Part shown: positions 50,801 to 56,729 of the stretch, piece after piece
Numbering within the stretch: position 1 is the first letter of the stretch
How the letters are laid out: each line of letters opens with the position of its first letter
Origin: Lepeophtheirus salmonis
Taxonomy: Eukaryota; Arthropoda; Copepoda; Siphonostomatoida; Caligidae
NCBI RefSeq assembly: GCF_016086655.4
Contig: NC_052133.2
Location: 46,988,383 to 47,052,382 of the forward strand
Direction: 5' to 3'
DNA length: 64,000 nt
Translations under genes and position numbers: made by a program
The notes under the pieces: generated by a model
What the model saw: the letters and a program-made list of their open reading frames with translations, nothing else
Told to the model about the DNA's origin: nothing
Databases searched by the model: none

Positions 50801-53800
50801 GTATACTCATAAAATATGTGTTTATTTCCTTCATATAAAAGCTGCTTACAGTTAATTTACTAGAACGTTATGACAGCTAAGCTGCTGTTTTCTTAAACAT
50901 TTCTTAAATTTTTAGGGTGACAAGGCTTATTTTTGGTTTCTTTTTTAGCACACTGATAGATTATATTATTTTCATTTGGGAGGAATACAATATCATGTTT
51001 CAGTTTATTTTATTTTTACATACTAAGAGGTCAAATGAAATTCTTTAGTTACTAAACTTTAATTTATTAATGAACATTATGCGTGATCGCACGACCAGGA
51101 AAATTCTACCACACAAGAAACACATACACAGAATGTCCTTTGATTAAAGGAAAGGTCATATTATCATGTGATTATAATTTTTAACTTTAATATTATTCAC
51201 ATGGATCCACTTCCTTTATCTATATATTTATTTAAATTCCATTATACTGTTCAAACAAAAAATATTGAACAAAATGTAATATATTTATTGTTATACGGAT
51301 CATTAACTATGTAAATCCTCCTCATATTTCGAACCCTTTGAGTTGACTTTCAATTATGATATTTACTGATTCATCAACTTTTGGGAAAAAGGACAATATA
51401 TGTACAAATTGTATGTAGACTATATACAGGGAAAAAATATATGTAAGGTTGTAGAAAGTACTTCCTGGCAAAGGATAAGGTTATTAAGATACCAAATAAT
51501 AATAGTTTTCTGTGTTCGCTTTCATAGTTAAGTCATTATGTAAAACAGTGGTTCTTAACCCACACAGTGCAAATTTCATACGAAAATACACTATATAATA
51601 TCCAATTAAAATAGTGTATTTCTCTGCAATTTTGATTCCTTGTGTGAGGGCACTGCACAGGAAATTTAGAGATATTAGAATAAAACAGTTTAATCACCTT
51701 AGACAAAGAATTTCTAACCTGAGGCCGAGGGCCACTTTGGGGCCCAATAATTGTTTAAGTGCAGCCATTACTTATTTTCAATTTAATTATAATTTTTTGA
51801 AAAATTATGGCGCTAAGAAAAAAATCTGAAAAAGCAGAGAAAAAATAATTTAAAATTTATTTTCTAAAAAAGAAAGTAAATCGATAAAATTATGCAGCAG
51901 AGGAAATTTTTTAATTTTTTGAAAGAAATGGAAATAAATCCTCCTGGTTTTTAAAGCAGTTTGGCTTTGAAAAATTAGATTTGGTCTAAATTTGGAATAA
52001 ATTTGTATATTGTAGTTTTGTTTTAAAGACCCACTTTTCATGAAATTTAAATTAATAGGTTCCGTGGCCCATTAAAATACTTCTAGTGCTAATGCAGCCC
52101 ATTATATTAAAAGGCTGGGCCTCCCTGGCTTAGACCTTTGATGTTTTTTTGTCATGAATAACCAACGATTTATAAAATATGTCTTGCAGCTATTAGAAAA
52201 TAAAAGAAACCAAATAAGTACATCATAATCCTGGCAGTTTTAAGAATATTCATCGGTTAACTTTTTTTTTCTAAAATATACAATACAAATGCATTAATTT
52301 TATTTCCTTTTTTTAAGCCAACATCTATAGAAAGAAAGATACAACTGAAAGAATACACTTAATCCCTTTATTCAGGAATGAAAGTTATTTTAAAAAAATG
52401 GATCTAATTTTTTTTTTTTAAATATTAAAATATGTATAACTTATCTTTAAAGAACAATAATATGGCTGTTTCATGTTGATAAGCAGTCCCTTTCTAGTAT
52501 AGAGTTTTGAATAAATAAAAAATAAAATATGATTTATATTTGCAAAATACATGATACCCGAACATTACTTATGTGCGTTTTGAATGACACTAAGGATTGG
52601 ATAACACTCATCAACAGAATTTTAAGTTGTTGTTACCTTAGAAAAGAAATTGTGTGTTCTAGAACGTTTTTACGTCAAGAAACATTAAAAGTACCTTTAT
52701 TAGTCGAAATCTTTTTTTTTTCTTCTTTTTTTTCAAGTATTTTTGTAAATTTACATGCTTCCAAATTAGATATTTTTATAATTTGTTAGAAGTGGACAAA
52801 ATGCTTTCTAAGTAGAAAGAAATGACTAATAATAAACATTTTGTTTAAAAGTCTAATAAATTCTTCATTTTCATAAAAACTGCCATTGAGTAAAGGCATA
52901 TCTTTTTACACTATTATTTATTAATGACATATTAAGTGTTTCTTTTTTTTGCTACAAAAGTAAACATTTGGATTTTCAAAGACATTTTCATGTTTATCGA
53001 GGTAAAAACAATTTGAAACATATCATCCTAATTCAAGGGCAAAAATGTGTTGATGTGTGTGATTCACCAAAAAGAATATCATATTAGAGGCATAGGTATT
53101 TATTTATTCATATGTACATATTTTAAAAAAAAGTTTAAATGTTCATGTTTTAAAAAAATATTAAAAATACTTTTATTCAAGGACTCTAAAAATCACAATG
53201 AAATGTTTTTTTATATAAATATAAAATTTGGTTATATATCGACTGTGTAATTAAAAACTAGCATCCCAGAGTGAAAAAGCAAATGCCTGACAAGATGTTG
53301 TGCTGAAATTAAAAGTAGATATTGAAATTTCTTGGATGGGAGTACTCTACTACTTGCCTTACTCAAGTTTTGGACCTCTGTTGGTATGTGTTCTGTGCTT
53401 AACAGAGCAGCAATCTCAATTCTTTGATCTCCTTATATATTTTCAATTGGTTGTGTTATTATTATTTATTTTTTTGGAAGGGGGTATTGATATAAACAGT
53501 TTATGAGTTGATGGGAGGATTTTCTTATTTCTCTAATTTAAAAGTGTCTAAATTTCAACCATACACCCGTTGTGTCATTAACCTGTAAATGCACAGAAGG
53601 GTCAAATTGATATCAGTAGCATTTTTACAATTCATTACTTAGAAACTTTTTAATAAAAAACCATAACACTATTGTTATGTATTTTATTTTTCCGTTTATA
53701 AATTGCTTGTTTCAAATATCAATTTGTTTAGAGCCAACAGGCCGGCTTCAATGGTAGTAGATGGATTCTTTCCATCATTTATTAATAATTATCCATTTAT

Positions 53801-54401
53801 AATAATCCCTAATCCAAATATCACTATTTTCATTATTGCAGGGAACAAACTTAAAACGTATCCTATACCCATGGGATAACGTAACAGCCAATATTCAAAA
53901 TGTGTAACTCACATGAAAATAATTCACAGTTAGTAAGATAGACTACCATTTAAAAAGTTCAAAAAAGAAGAACCTTGGAACATTTTTACGTTGCAATGAG
54001 GACTTCATGCAAAAAAAGTCGATTGTAAATAATATTAAAATAAAAAGGAAGGTAAAAATATAATGGTCCATCTTACCAGAGACTGTTATGAGTGCCACAA
54101 ATTTCCCAATTTCCAATGAGATCCCTCGTTCATCTTCTCCAATAAACTTAGCCCTTTGAGAACTTGGACTCCCATTGAAAAGGGATCGACTTCCTCTAAA
54201 TCCTCCAGAGGCAGTTGGAGAAAGTGATGAACAGGATTGAACGGCATTACTTCTTCGTCGACCCGCGACGAGAGCTGCGTTACGTACTATGGCTGCTTCA
54301 TCTGCAACGTAGCGATATCCGTTGGTGAGGAATTGACTATTGGACTCTATGTCATCATCTCCACCATCAGAAGAGGCTGAAATACCAGTGTTTGTATATC
54401 C
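14781..54401 (-). CDS. DPEP: Membrane dipeptidase (DPEP family, peptidase M19), six exons, both ends missing
   Basis: The family consists of zinc-dependent ectoenzymes that hydrolyse dipeptides, including cysteinyl-glycine from glutathione and leukotriene D4. Six exons (54401-54077, 47029-46840, 36539-36383, 27743-27611, 15880-15730, 14850-14781) have AG acceptors and GT donors. They join with matching phases (1, 2, 0, 1, 2, 0) into exactly 342 codons without a stop. Visible family marks are DGHNDLPW (first zinc ligands His and Asp), APC and THNC cysteines at the positions of the family disulfide, VESGH (bridging Glu) and NTPWAD. An N-terminal tail plus one hydrophobic segment suggests a type II membrane anchor in place of the cleaved signal peptide of mammalian DPEP1. 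The start codon exon and the second half of the barrel, with the later metal-binding histidines, are not seen. The introns are packed with transposon remnants. Family assignment is firm; which DPEP paralogue it matches is not decided. Confidence 0.93.
14851..15729 (-). other. Intron between DPEP exons E and F (879 bases)
   Basis: AT-rich sequence with a GTAAAT donor and a TTACAG acceptor on the minus strand. I see no recognisable repeat or coding piece in it. Confidence 0.85.
15730..15880 (-). CDS. DPEP: DPEP exon E: bridging glutamate and NTPW
   Basis: The exon has 151 bases with acceptor TTTTCAG and donor GTAAAT. It reads LIDAHSEGRIASLISVES, then GHAIGTSLGVLRMF, RLGAISMTLTHNCNTP and the first two bases of Trp. 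The Glu in SVESGH corresponds to the metal-bridging glutamate of DPEP enzymes, and the SLGVLR and LTH.CNTPW blocks are the family's most conserved segments. Confidence 0.95.
16885..17240 (+). repeat. Dispersed repeat, copy 1
   Basis: Shares ordered words with 39270-39640: cgatgttgatcctcaatttt / taatgttgatgctctatttt, then ttataacctgcaacaaatc / ttataactttccaacaaatc, and finally catttacattac-like wording. Smaller pieces recur at 23800-23880, 24140-24190 (inverted) and 32150-32215 (inverted), marked by ccaacaaggact. Noncoding. Confidence 0.6.
17406..17429. repeat. Poly-T tract (24 bases)
   Basis: Uninterrupted T run; its length in the assembly may not be exact. Confidence 0.9.
17973..18796 (+). 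pseudogene. Mariner transposase pseudogene with the middle replaced or lost
   Basis: The first part (17973-18246) reads MSEEQQKRQLTGISAKKAAE, ETVVIYNQTAYNIKKSIKKR, then after a stop and a frameshift VHYNSGLKSSVRITM, the paired helix-turn-helix half of a mariner transposase. The last part (18660-18796) reads ILKSSIRSVASSIDAAVV, AKAFRSRVAAVLKVRGEHI, the typical C-terminus. Between them about 400 bases are AT-rich and carry none of the catalytic motifs. It could be one copy with a large deletion and an insertion, or two neighbouring fragments. Confidence 0.7.
18925..18972. repeat. TA microsatellite
   Basis: Alternating TA runs interrupted by attac / aagtaattat; self-complementary. Confidence 0.85.
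19634..19841. mobile_element. TTAA-flanked inverted-repeat element (208 bp)
   Basis: Left end AAGCAAACTAAAGATGGG, right end in reverse complement AAGCAAACTACCTTTGGG; the arms continue through TTTACGAAAGTGCTTAC with near identity and, with gaps, to about 65 bases each (acgcat...tttttcctt mirrored by aaggaaaaagaaatgcgt). TTAA lies immediately outside on both sides (19630-19633 and 19842-19845). Small size, long terminal inverted repeats and TTAA duplication indicate a nonautonomous DNA element. TTAA targets are typical of piggyBac, but nothing else links it to that family. Confidence 0.8.
19860..22800. other. AT-rich noncoding stretch
   Basis: I see no repeat, exon or transposon fragment here. 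The frame at 21923-22138 has no recognisable domain. Confidence 0.5.
22817..23460 (-). pseudogene. Mariner transposase remnant
   Basis: On the minus strand, a frame reads SFGAMVVLCPPSF (usual VFGxVxSDGxxxPPxFF block), followed after stops by DPSNSYMNPMDYFF (SPDLNPMDYFF), VELDRKVSANTHNSIDFLK, ASIIMHWNKLSSTDVVKAC and LRARTNRMIGKNGKHIV with a stop. The third catalytic Asp position is changed (SYMNP for SPDLNP reading as N-S-Y). Several stops lie between blocks. The plus-strand frame at 22817-23095 is only its mirror. Confidence 0.75.
24270..24400 (+). repeat. Dispersed repeat 'gacagctaagctgct', copy 1
   Basis: Shares ttgacagctaagctact, then tttttggtttcttt, then aacaagctagca...atcatatt with 50850-50980 and 56730-56850. 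A shorter inverted piece lies at 52190-52240. Noncoding. Confidence 0.6.
25560..25960 (-). pseudogene. Mariner transposase remnant with frameshifts
   Basis: The minus strand carries a 108-codon open frame that moves between transposase frames: NRNLSSNNMADFCLTPCGPP, and in the shifted frame SNHDLKPFDFAVKGNLEG (compare the mariner SPDLNPLDFAVWxxLE). The open frame therefore is not a gene; it is a decayed transposase spanning the second and third catalytic regions. The fit is weaker than for the other copies. Confidence 0.55.
26224..26352 (+). repeat. Short dispersed repeat (caaagtttgtct ... gtgtgtagc...ctcagc)
   Basis: Markers aagcaaagtttgtct, acaacgagagtgtgtagc and gctcagc, followed by an A/G-rich stretch and ggagta. 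Related copies lie at 27103-27300, 45605-45975, 46570-46620, 54735-54755, 55056-55304 and 55375-55435. Confidence 0.55.
26504..26919 (+). pseudogene. Mariner transposase with the catalytic centre deleted
   Basis: Begins at an intact ATG: MNNEAKRYMVATLLRAGRSV, KEIIKDTGLSRTTVFKVQKL, VKEGKDLKDL, a clean N-terminal helix-turn-helix. A deletion of roughly 200 codons and a frame change follow, then TQDWLAANMPFWNKNIWPHQ, SPDMNHLDYSVWWQIEKKAC, NMDSSKASVNEQWAFMEDNY and ACKAFRALGGCNRS with a stop. The first two catalytic Asp regions are absent, while the third (SPDMN) remains. Codons here are GC-richer than the surroundings, so this copy is among the younger ones. Terminal repeats were not identified. 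Confidence 0.85.
27103..27260 (+). repeat. Two tandem copies of the short dispersed repeat
   Basis: attgagcgcgtgtagctaag at 27103 and attgagcgtgtgtagctgag at 27200 start two units about 97 bases apart; each continues with a cgtcatat/ggtcatat word, an A-rich run and ggagtac. Confidence 0.7.
27611..27743 (-). CDS. DPEP: DPEP exon D: FWVAYAPC segment
   Basis: The exon has 133 bases with acceptor TTATTTAG and donor GTAAGG. It encodes FWVAYAPCGSQHKDSV, then LEQIDLIKRFISQYP and FVNDSQ. This corresponds to the family's QFWSxYxPCxxQxKDAVxxTLEQxDxxxR segment. The Cys is the expected partner of the Cys in THNCNTPW two exon boundaries on. The NDS sequon could be glycosylated. Confidence 0.95.
28032..28210 (+). 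repeat. Repeat abutting the gypsy element, shared with the Penelope 5' flank
   Basis: Shares ordered words with 48105-48265: tagagttgtagaa, actttctgt..ttgcaacct, aca.tg.ttttattttc, tatcatt, and agtataa.gt.atcagta. A third, weaker copy lies at 4853-4965. It could be the 5' end of a Penelope-like copy that was cut off when the gypsy element arrived, or an independent repeat. Confidence 0.65.
28275..28483 (+). repeat. 5' LTR of the gypsy element
   Basis: Begins TGTGGTGCTTC and ends TTCTACA. It shares with the 3' LTR gagatcatgttttggagtct, atttagttttct and attgtgagtc.gttcgatat. It is longer than the 3' copy because of an extra stretch near 28438-28470. Confidence 0.85.
28485..28498 (+). other. 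Primer binding site of the gypsy element (putative)
   Basis: TGGTGACCCCCAAC starts one base after the LTR, where reverse transcription is primed by a tRNA 3' end. The leading TGG fits a CCA tail. The tRNA species was not identified. Confidence 0.6.
28550..29162 (+). pseudogene. gag remnant of the gypsy element
   Basis: One frame reads CVEAQFELAKITQKQTKYNY, VLSAISEGILHKIPDFS, resembling the capsid start of many gypsy Gag proteins (VEAQFxLAxIxxDxTKFNYV). A later piece (28923-29162) reads MVSECLPLSSRQHLNQSF and HLHIHHLEEEKEH. No CCHC zinc knuckle is visible. Stops and frame changes break it. Confidence 0.7.
29460..30395 (+). pseudogene. Protease and reverse transcriptase remnant of the gypsy element
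   Basis: LIDTGAERSLIP near 29510-29550 is the aspartic protease site. From about 30019, WSSPTHLVKK, then GD*RLLNNVTKSHKYPMP, SMLDLLKAYHQIPMLS and, after frame changes, FKRMIDRVLGH-like and FAYLDDII at about 30349-30371. The YLDD catalytic box is kept. Stops and frameshifts separate the blocks. Confidence 0.85.
30530..31070 (+). pseudogene. Integrase remnant of the gypsy element
   Basis: HMHLDLIWPFPKARGDNMAL and TVIDCATKWFVVYPM (first catalytic Asp region), TNQGGQF (second region, the usual D of SDxGxxF being lost) and NNGLIERKHTTLKEA (third, Glu kept), then VNVLPRILLELRTTVKSG and SPVELVFGEEIRS, which are typical of gypsy integrases. The upstream HHCC finger is absent. Confidence 0.85.
31282..31463 (+). 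repeat. 3' LTR of the gypsy element
   Basis: Starts TGTGGTGCTTG after the purine tract gaggggggggggatgta and ends near ttggattctta. Visible differences from the 5' LTR show that the insertion is not recent. No clear target duplication was found. Confidence 0.8.
34071..35268 (+). mobile_element. Mariner element with both terminal repeats and a broken transposase
   Basis: Left end TACCGGGTGTAGAAAAGTA, right end in reverse complement TACCAGGTAGAAAAAGTAC. Between them, from ATG 34220, the frames read MEARRAIIGNLIHAGRTTSD and ILQDLPN, later YVVRFGKAENSIRTVTKTKY, ASAMTLGVVTSTGEKC, HSAYIVQEWMGSNMNF-like wording and, to the stop at 35135-35137, HPNIDALNTSVNQQWRIM, KQDYFANVCNGFQRRLQAVI. About 1.2 kb is close to the usual 1.3 kb of a whole mariner, so this is the most complete copy by length, although several stops and frame changes make it inactive. 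Confidence 0.85.
36383..36539 (-). CDS. DPEP: DPEP exon C: first metal-binding motif
   Basis: The exon has 157 bases with acceptor TTTTCAG and donor GTACTT. It begins HNDLPWNIRKF and ends LKAGNIGAQ in phase 0. His and Asp of HNDLPW are first-zinc ligands in M19 dipeptidases, and the end matches the family's KLRAGxVGxQFW region across the splice. NFT is a possible N-glycosylation site on the outer face. It is unmistakable for the family. Confidence 0.95.
37330..37830 (+). pseudogene. Mariner transposase fragment, C-terminal part
   Basis: Reads KSPNLNLIFFIFVCEVRSNN, then in a shifted frame NTKDELISWIKMDLP, ACSCYRLSIETAIEVW. This corresponds to SPDLNPxDFxVWxxxERxTN...NTKDELxxxI and a C-terminal R.R.ETVIEA block. 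It shares that wording with the minus-strand fragment at 58480-58680, so both belong to one family. The 5' part (37330-37560) is only weakly recognisable. Confidence 0.6.
38180..38400 (-). pseudogene. Possible mariner transposase fragment, N-terminal part
   Basis: The minus strand reads MEAKRRRVSDWNHCHVSVEE, IVGSS, a stop, then IDSMVA and FERSLESGRRPKIEIM. The order basic start, EIV, then SGRRPKI resembles the helix-turn-helix and linker of mariner transposases (…SGRPRKI). Stops are present. The match is short. Confidence 0.45.
39270..39640 (+). repeat. Dispersed repeat, copy 2
   Basis: Pairs with 16885-17240 along most of its length with many substitutions. The small open frame at 39350-39556 lies wholly in it and is not conserved in the other copy, so it is chance. 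Confidence 0.6.
40447..40486. repeat. Lone Tc1-like terminal repeat
   Basis: Reverse complement reads CAGGGCTTAGTTGTAAAACG, then TGTACTGTTAATTAATG; the copy ending at 1769 has CAGGG...AAACGTGGACTGTTAATTAAT, so the termini are related over about 35 bases. No transposase adjoins it. A possible partner near 40367 (tagggtggaacaattaaaa) would make a 120-bp element, but that is uncertain. Confidence 0.5.
40659..40689. repeat. Perfect 11-bp hairpin
   Basis: Arms atattccggta and taccggaatat around gcactcaag. No gene or poly-T tract adjoins it. Confidence 0.85.
42022..42942 (+). mobile_element. Tc1-like element with both terminal repeats, transposase broken and shortened
   Basis: Left end CAGGTTTCGGAAGCAAAAC and right end (reverse complement) CAGGGTTCGGAAGCAAAACG, each next to TA. 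The transposase runs on the plus strand: EVAEIVDIVKCSIYEKGWK, HNLKRDSEYLGELKKEIKER, PTKSMNRLSNEFDVDEGTIR, KAVK, a stop, DLGLSSYTRALHHLLTDSLK and CKKVLAWIKANEFNV. At about 920 bp it lacks most of the catalytic region, and only a scrap (VYPHKHWPNDKSYF) follows. The family is the one at 1190-1769. Confidence 0.85.
42966..43216 (+). repeat. Tandem repeat, units 1 and 2 (about 123 bases each)
   Basis: Unit 1 starts atgttataaacatatttcga and unit 2 (from 43091) atgtcataaagatatttttg; both continue with aagaaat, gt.gtattaat, a tgt..atgtagca/tgtatatagca word and end gctcc.tgatgta. A third unit begins after the mariner at 44028. Confidence 0.8.
43217..44025 (+). mobile_element. Mariner element inserted into the tandem repeat, internally deleted
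   Basis: Both ends carry GTGTTCAAAAAGTAAGGT.AC as terminal inverted repeats (43223-43243 and, inverted, 43998-44018), and TA is duplicated at 43215-43216 and 44026-44027. From 43340 the transposase reads MDQRISIKFCLRHEI, then after a deletion and frame changes blocks matching VVHxxFxPxGxTVN, and finally FLAKNNTIIMSQPQYSPNLA, PCDSFLFPKLKKPMEGRRFA, TIEETKTASLEKLKVIPKSA, YEKCFKYWKKRC to a stop at about 43962. The C-terminal 97 codons are open. SPNLAPCDSF replaces the usual SPDLAPCDFF, so the third catalytic Asp is Asn. The length is 809 bp against about 1.3 kb for intact relatives. Confidence 0.9.
44028..44150 (+). repeat. Tandem repeat, unit 3
   Basis: tcataaacatatttttgatc, caagaaataac, tacatatata and ctggtgtatatcataa match units 1 and 2. 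It directly follows the mariner's right-hand TA. Confidence 0.75.
45605..45975 (+). repeat. Three clustered copies of the short dispersed repeat
   Basis: Copies start at about 45606 (acgagtgtttgtagc), 45714 (acgagtgtgtgtcgctaaag) and 45874 (tcatgtgggtgtatcaaaag); each runs through gctca or ctcat words to an A-rich run and a (ga)agtacat or ggagtacat word. Spacing is irregular (about 108 and 160 bases). Confidence 0.6.
46093..46137. repeat. Perfect 16-bp inverted repeat
   Basis: gacgatttacaatatc at 46093-46108 and gatattgtaaatcgtc at 46122-46137, spaced by 13 bases. It sits at the edge of the possible BEL/Pao scrap. Confidence 0.9.
46135..46262 (-). pseudogene. Possible BEL/Pao retroelement scrap (RNase H boundary region)
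   Basis: The minus strand reads IVLGTTISPH, a stop, EKRIEIAALLCARLALK, AIRDSLDIDD. The pattern RxELxAALxxARLxxxxxxSL is typical of the junction between the polymerase and RNase H parts of BEL/Pao retroelements. Only about 40 codons are seen, with one stop and no LTRs. GC content is much higher than around it. Confidence 0.4.
46840..47029 (-). CDS. DPEP: DPEP exon B: membrane anchor and stalk
   Basis: The exon has 190 bases with acceptor TTTCAG and donor GTAAGA. It reads GIHFRRQHWCILSL, then a run of Leu/Ile/Val to VAIGLPIS, forming one hydrophobic segment of about 18 residues behind basic residues. That suits an N-in, C-out signal anchor. A stalk (SDNGSAPIGFNPPP) and an amphipathic stretch ending SETPLIDG follow. 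The last codon is split (GG|C) and is completed by the next exon to give LIDGHNDLPW, the classic start of the catalytic domain. This phase match is strong support for the join. Confidence 0.9.
48105..48265 (+). repeat. Repeat upstream of the Penelope-like element
   Basis: Homologous to 28032-28210 (tagagttgtagaa, ttgcaacctaaacagtg, aagtataa). Its position just before the retroelement coding part suggests it is that element's 5' untranslated region. Confidence 0.55.
48380..50330 (+). mobile_element. Penelope-like retroelement with a GIY-YIG endonuclease, decayed
   Basis: Penelope-like elements encode a telomerase-related reverse transcriptase, usually followed by a GIY-YIG nuclease. Blocks in order: RFYEIFKIHNDHPKEIHPS and RHIISGNKSITEKISQFVDF (48750-48920; usual RFYGxPKIHK...RPIVSxxxSxTxxIxxFVD), WGTAMGTKVHP (49167-49200; usual GTAMGTxxAP), LRRFIDYLFTIWT (49291-49329; usual RRFIDDIFxIW) and FYVRDEKLLTDMY (49440-49480). 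The nuclease part (50035-50290) reads STQVCLIGCTK, SKQYVS, RRLKDRITSHE and, in another frame, HFNSRGHKKSNMKVHVLEQV, which is its usual C-terminal ending. Many stops and frame changes occur, and the catalytic FIDD has become FIDY. The element lies on the strand opposite to the host gene. Confidence 0.88.
50850..50980 (+). repeat. Dispersed repeat 'gacagctaagctgct', copy 2
   Basis: gttatgacagctaagctgct, gggtgacaaggctta, tttttggtttctttttta and agcacactgatagattatat match 24270-24400 and 56730-56850 in order. Confidence 0.65.
51700..52130. mobile_element. hAT-like short nonautonomous element (putative)
   Basis: The left end (tttctaacctgaggccgagg, gccactttggggccc) and the right end (gcagcccattatat, aaaaggctgggcctccctgg) have the GC-rich gaggccc/gggcc composition common at hAT termini of the 'gcaacctgcggccc' kind. 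The interior is AT-rich and noncoding. The TIR match is imperfect and the boundaries are approximate. A separate hAT-like word (cagtggttcttaacc) at 51546-51560 may belong to another copy. Confidence 0.4.
54077..54401 (-). CDS. DPEP: DPEP exon A: N-terminal cytoplasmic tail
   Basis: This 325-base exon runs from acceptor TTATTAG to donor GTAAGA and encodes 108 residues plus one base. It starts GYTNTGISAS and ends GKFVALITVS. It is rich in Ser, Gly, Asp and Arg (GGDDDIES, AGRRRS, GGFRGSRS) and has no metal-binding motif. Base composition is clearly GC-richer than the flanks. It contains no Met, so translation must start in an exon further right. It lies just before the membrane segment, so I infer a cytoplasmic tail. 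The link to the gene rests on splice phase and on composition, because this part is not conserved in mammalian DPEP. Confidence 0.82.
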
Positions 54402-55055
54402 CTAATAAAAAAAGGATGCAGGTTAATAAATTATAATTAAAATGCCATTTAAAAATACATTATTATTATTCAATTTTTTACTTCTTTTGTTCCTTATTAG
54501 CGTTCTGAACATTGATTGGTTGAGACAAGAATAGCTATTGCTAAGCCTTCAACCAATCTTATTTAATAAATTGAAAAATAGTCCTAGGAGTTAATTTGGG
54601 GGTCATTTTCTAATATTCCTTTAATTTTTCGCATGGAGTTGCACTGATTAATTATAAATAAACATTATTTTTACAACTACTCCATCTCATCTATAATTGC
54701 CTTTCGAGGCCATAAACATCTTTGTTAATTAAGCAAAGTTTGTCTGTATGTATGTACATTTTATCTAATGTCCTTTTTGAGTATATATTAAGACTACATA
54801 CATACTTGATATTATGAAATAATAATGCAATGGCCTCATATAAAAAAGAAAATAAATTAAAGTATATATATATATAGAGTTGTATAAACACCTAATGTCA
54901 AAATAAATACAATCCTCTGAGCGTTTTAGTCAACTCTTGTTTTATGCAACTCTACAGATTCTATGAAATATGAGTTGAGGACTATTACATTCATTATTTT
55001 GATATAATGTACTTCCTATATATTTTCTTTTTTAATATGAGCTTCAGCTACACAG

Positions 55056-55304
55056 GCTCGTTGTTAAAAATGAGTTCTCAACAAAAAAAAGGAAGAATAT
55101 ATGCGATCTAAATGCGTGCGTAAGCACATCAGTTAACTTTAGAGCTGTGTGACTACTCGATCTAAGAAATTAGTACACGTGCTCGTTGTTAAAAATGAGT
55201 CCTCAACAAAAAAAGAAAGAATATATGTTGTGAAAATCTGTGCGTAAGCACATCAGTGAACTTTAAAGCCGTATGACTACTTCATCTAAAAATTAACAAT
55301 GTAT
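55056..55304 (+). repeat. Tandem duplication, two units of about 125 bases
   Basis: gctcgttgttaaaaatgag at 55056 and again at 55181; both units continue through tctcaacaaaaaaa / cctcaacaaaaaaa, aagaatatatg, gtgcgtaagcacatcagt and ctactc/ctacttcatcta. It contains the short dispersed repeat. Confidence 0.85.
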
Positions 55305-55682
55305 CAACAAGTGTGTTTTTTTGTATGTTAGCCTACCATCATAAAAAGTATAATATGAGTTCTTGCTTAACAACTAACTAACATGTCTAGCTAAGGCTTA
55401 GCACTTTAAAAAGAAATAAAAGGAATAGCATATATTTAGGTTTGTAAATCTTAAAGCATACTTTAGTGTGCGAGTTTCGCTGTTGTTGGCAACATGAAGA
55501 ACTGTTTTGTTTTTCCCCCAAGCTGAGGAACGAACAGTTAAGTAACTATGTGTTAATGTGCTTATAAAAACGGAAAGTAACACCTGAGAATTTGTTGGGG
55601 GGTTATATTTTATATTAATAGAGCAAATGCTGTCCAATTGTTGACGTCAAACACCCTGTTTAATGAGGGGTGTTGTTTAAAA

Positions 55683-55935
55683 AAAAAACTTATTAAGGGA
55701 TGAAGACTGCTGTACGTCCAGTTCGATGTCGGTCCAGTCAATTTCAGTCTTAAACCTTATACAGTTTCCTCTTTTATGACGTCACTTAACTATATTATTT
55801 CTTTTTTTAATCAGTTCCAGTACTGACAGCCCAAAAGAACAACAGTCCTAAGGGCCCTGATTCCAAGGATTAATATGACTGGTCCTAAGACTAGACTGGA
55901 CCGAATAATTAAGGACTGACTAAAGACTAATGACG
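55683..55935 (-). repeat. Dispersed 'ggaccg/gactgg' repeat, inverted copy
   Basis: In reverse complement it gives gctgtcagtactggaactga, ttaaaaaaag and gtgacgtcat, as in 5425-5650. Ends are dense in gtcc/ggac words. Confidence 0.6.
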
Positions 55936-56422
55936 TGTACTACATCTAGTAACGAATAAACTTGTATGGTAAAAATATTTTCCCGAGAAACTTTTCTTAT
56001 AATTTATTCGAATATATTGTTATCTATAAAGTAATAATGGAACTTTTTTGTATTCTGTACAATTTTACAATTGTTTGTTATTCTTACAAAATAAATATAT
56101 ATATATATAGATATTTACTTGCTATGTACCTAAAAGGCCTTGATTCTAATATGTATATGTGATATATAAAAATACGAATAATGTAATGATATAACTGTAT
56201 ATAAAAGTACAATACTGATATGTATTGGTTATTTATGAGATTGATTTTTGTAGTCCCATCAAATTTATACCATAAAAAAGACTCGTAATATATCTTCATT
56301 TATTGAAAAAAATATAATAATTAATCCTTTGGCCCATATTGCTGAACATAAAGAAATATACGTATTTATGTAGGTTGGTAATGCAACTATATTATAACTC
56401 AAATACACATGTTAGTCAATGC

Positions 56423-56449
56423 AAAAAAAAAAAAAAAAAAAAAAAAAAA
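56423..56449. repeat. Poly-A tract (27 bases)
   Basis: Uninterrupted A run; no retroposed gene is seen to its left. Confidence 0.9.
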
Positions 56450-56729
56450 TAATATAATTTATGATGGTCCATGTAAAAAAAATATATATATAGCAGTGAG
56501 TTATTTTTTTAAATTTAATGTTTGAACATATTTGACCTAAGTATAAAGTTAATATAATTTGATTAAAAAACCTATTTTTAAACATAAAAATGAGGGTTAT
56601 TCATTTAAGATGTTCTACAAGAGGATTTGAGTTGAATCTCTCAACCCTTTCTCTTCTGCAAAGAAAAAATCACCATCATAAATTGATAGTTGTTTGTTAA
56701 ATATTGATATTTCCTGTCTTACATTGTAG

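Larger units (their letters stand above)
47030..54076 (-). other. Intron between DPEP exons A and B (7.0 kb)
   Basis: It contains the Penelope-like retroelement (48380-50330) with an upstream repeat (48105-48265), a repeat copy (50850-50980) and a hAT-like short element (51700-52130). 47040-48100 and 52250-54070 are AT-rich with no recognisable gene; the short frames at 52529-52789 and 53300-53506 look like chance. Confidence 0.85.

Noticed and set aside
55398..55637. 79-codon minus-strand frame as a possible DPEP first exon
   Set aside because: No donor at a usable phase, no basic or signal-like content; it reads as chance.
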